This document shows, in pieces, positions 62,612-64,000 of a DNA stretch of 64,000 nt. A program made the position numbers and the translations under genes. The number at the start of each line of letters is the position of its first letter. Position 1 is the first letter of the stretch. The stretch comes from Pyropia haitanensis (Eukaryota; Rhodophyta; Bangiophyceae; Bangiales; Bangiaceae), in contig SDUX01000010.1 in NCBI GenBank assembly GCA_008729055.1, forward strand, positions 3,673,090 through 3,737,089. Direction: 5' to 3'. Under the pieces are notes generated by a model that had not been told where the DNA came from, made no database searches, and saw only the letters and a list, made by a program, of their open reading frames with translations.

Positions 62612-64000
62612 GTGCGGCGTGGCTGGAGGTGTCTGAGGATGCTGTGGTGGGTACCGACCAGAAGGGCAAGGAGTTTTTTGCTGCTGTGACGGCCAACTTC
62701 CAGGCGCGTATGGACCGCATTGCCGCACAGGCCGGTGATGGCGGCCTCGGTACTAGGGTTGTCCGCGAGGCCGCCGCCGTGCAGCGATACTACCAGAAGC
62801 TGAATGAGAAGGTCATGCGCCTGGTGTGCGCGCGTGTGCACGTGGAGAGCCTCGACCTGACTGGCAACCCATCGGAGGCCGACATGGAGCTGGCCATGAT
62901 GGCCTCCTACGAGAAGCGGGATGTGTACGAGGCCATCAGAATGGGGAAGTACGTTCCCCACCCGAGGCTTAAGTCACCCGAGTCAAGAGCGGAGTACTGG
63001 ATGAACTGCTGGCGGGTGCTCAAGGTTTCAGACAAGTATAGCGGGGCGGCCGCCATGGCCGCCCAAGAGGCGCGCCGACGGCGGGCCCGCGGGGACGGCC
63101 CGCCGGTGGGAGCGGCCGCTGGCGCAGGCGAAGCCAGCGTCGCCAGCGCGGCAACGGACGGCGCCGGCTCGGAAGCGACGGATGGTCTGACGCCGGGCAA
63201 GCGTCAGCGGCCGGCGACCTTTGCCGAGCGGCCGCTGGGCACGCGGGCGACCCTGAACCGGATGGCGCAGGCTGCAAGGGACAAAGCTTTTGCGAATGAG
63301 GGCATTGCCAACACCGAGGCGCTCAAGGTCATTGCTCGGGCGGCGAGCGACAGAAACCTGATAGCGACGCTGTCGGCCCCCGCCATCCGCGACGAGCCGC
63401 GCTTTCGCAACTTTCTCGCCCAGCGCGCGGATGAGCTTATCGCAGCGCACTTGGCCGCGCAGGCAGCTCCGGCCGCCTCGGAGGCGGCCGCCGCGGACGG
63501 TACGGCTGATGGACCGGCCGTCGCCGCTGGTGGTGGTGCGGAGGGGAGGTTATGGGCAGCCGCAGATGGCAGCGAGGAGGAACCTGAGGACGGGGCTGGA
63601 GAAGATGGTGCGGCAGAGCGGATGTCGCTGCTGGGGGGCATGTCGGAGGGTGGTGGCGGTCCGGGGAGAGGCGGCGACGCGGCCGCGACGACGGCCGCGC
63701 CGACTACCTGTGCCGCCCCCGCGGCCGGTCCTGCCGCCGCAACCACGCTCACCGGCGGGACCGATGCGGTCGTGGTCACGGGACCGTCTGGCGGCCGCTC
63801 TTCCCCTCCTATCGCGGCTGTGGCTCGCCCTGCCCTCCCGCGCACGGGACGCGCTGCGCCGGTACTGAATTGGCGTCCATTGGAACCCACTCCAGCGACG
63901 TCATCTTCGTCGCTGCCTGCTGTGGTGTGGGGACGGCCGCCCGTGGAGCCGCCGCGGGCAGCCAGAGGTGCTGTACCTGCCGCGGCGGCCGCGCGGCCGA
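62080..64000 (+). CDS. Myb/SANT-like NAM-associated (Harbinger ORF1-like) protein, cut by window end
   Basis: This frame has no stop from 58489 to the end of the window. The first ATG inside the part with good coding character is at 62080; the same frame also has an ATG at 58648. An acidic and Arg/Gly-rich lead is followed at about 62575-63045 by GVPYSAVERVQLSAAWLEVS, then EDAVVGTDQKGKEFFAAVTA, a helical stretch and AEYWMNCWRVLKVSDKY. This matches the plant pattern 'YS..E...L..AWL..S.DPVVGTDQ...FW...' ending in '..CW..LK..PKW', found in NAM-associated and PIF/Harbinger ORF1-type DNA-binding proteins. The C-terminal part is Ala-rich with an acidic patch (DGSEEEPEDGAGEDG). It is probably the C-terminal half of the repeat protein at 58799, separated by a one-base frame error. 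A domesticated or mobile transposon protein are both possible. Confidence 0.6.
   Translation, partial: MFPSPPTARGGRSSRDEVGSSGSGTCSGYDSDGSGAASSAGYSTPEIAPARGRRRRRGGGASRDGGPSGRGGRPPPAGGRTARNGDGDGLTDGDGDPDGEAAAAAAGARTRPSAGRRGRGGRGVHGRGGGSAAATTAAVARGRGRGGGRGAEGVRAGVGPRIHTNGVPYSAVERVQLSAAWLEVSEDAVVGTDQKGKEFFAAVTANFQARMDRIAAQAGDGGLGTRVVREAAAVQRYYQKLNEKVMRLVCARVHVESLDLTGNPSEADMELAMMASYEKRDVYEAIRMGKYVPHPRLKSPESRAEYWMNCWRVLKVSDKYSGAAAMAAQEARRRRARGDGPPVGAAAGAGEASVASAATDGAGSEATDGLTPGKRQRPATFAERPLGTRATLNRMAQAARDKAFANEGIANTEALKVIARAASDRNLIATLSAPAIRDEPRFRNFLAQRADELIAAHLAAQAAPAASEAAAADGTADGPAVAAGGGAEGRLWAAADGSEEEPEDGAGEDGAAERMSLLGGMSEGGGGPGRGGDAAATTAAPTTCAAPAAGPAAATTLTGGTDAVVVTGPSGGRSSPPIAAVARPALPRTGRAAPVLNWRPLEPTPATSSSSLPAVVWGRPPVEPPRAARGAVPAAAAARP

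Overview
The window is eukaryotic nuclear DNA of very high GC, dominated by (GCC)n/(GGC)n tracts and G or C homopolymers. The genes that can be named are eukaryotic: SRP68, a Rav1/DMXL (rabconnectin-3) protein, a TKL-like kinase, a C2H2 zinc-finger protein and a myomaker/TMEM8-like membrane protein. One gene pair has a small spliceosomal intron; most other genes look intronless. A tRNA-Arg gene carries a 21-nt insertion in its D-loop, an arrangement described in red algae (Cyanidioschyzon). With the GC content, Ala/Gly-rich proteins and low intron number, my best guess is a bangiophyte red alga (Porphyra/Pyropia type). This is inference, not proof.

Layout. 0-7.9 kb: a GNAT acetyltransferase and a zinc-finger gene, both on the minus strand and both frame-broken, then low-complexity DNA. 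7.9-10.6 kb: a multi-pass membrane protein gene and a 949-bp TIR element. 10.7-18.8 kb: a large inverted duplication whose 2.8-kb arms each carry one copy of a two-exon secreted Cys-rich protein of unknown family; the 2.5-kb centre holds SRP68. 19.7-30.0 kb: one giant Rav1/DMXL-like gene cut into about 13 frame segments. 30.2 kb: the disrupted tRNA-Arg(CCG). 33-46.5 kb: two paralogous HExxH metalloproteases in inverted orientation flanking a protein kinase. 47.7-54.1 kb: a second large inverted duplication (foldback-like, arms over 2 kb, spacer about 165 bp), whose right arm alone has received a 1.55-kb TIR element and a 232-bp insert. 55.3-55.9 kb: a MITE with an internal hairpin. 58.8-64.0 kb: a protein with a duplicated Cys motif and 28 copies of a 29-residue repeat, followed by a Myb/SANT-like domain of the plant NAM-associated/Harbinger type that runs off the window.

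The named genes do not form an operon or pathway. SRP68 (ER targeting), Rav1/DMXL (V-ATPase assembly), the secreted proteins and the membrane-anchored proteases all touch the endomembrane system, but that is probably chance. Nearly all apparent frameshifts fall in long G/C runs and go in the direction of one missing base, so they most likely reflect under-called homopolymers rather than pseudogenes.
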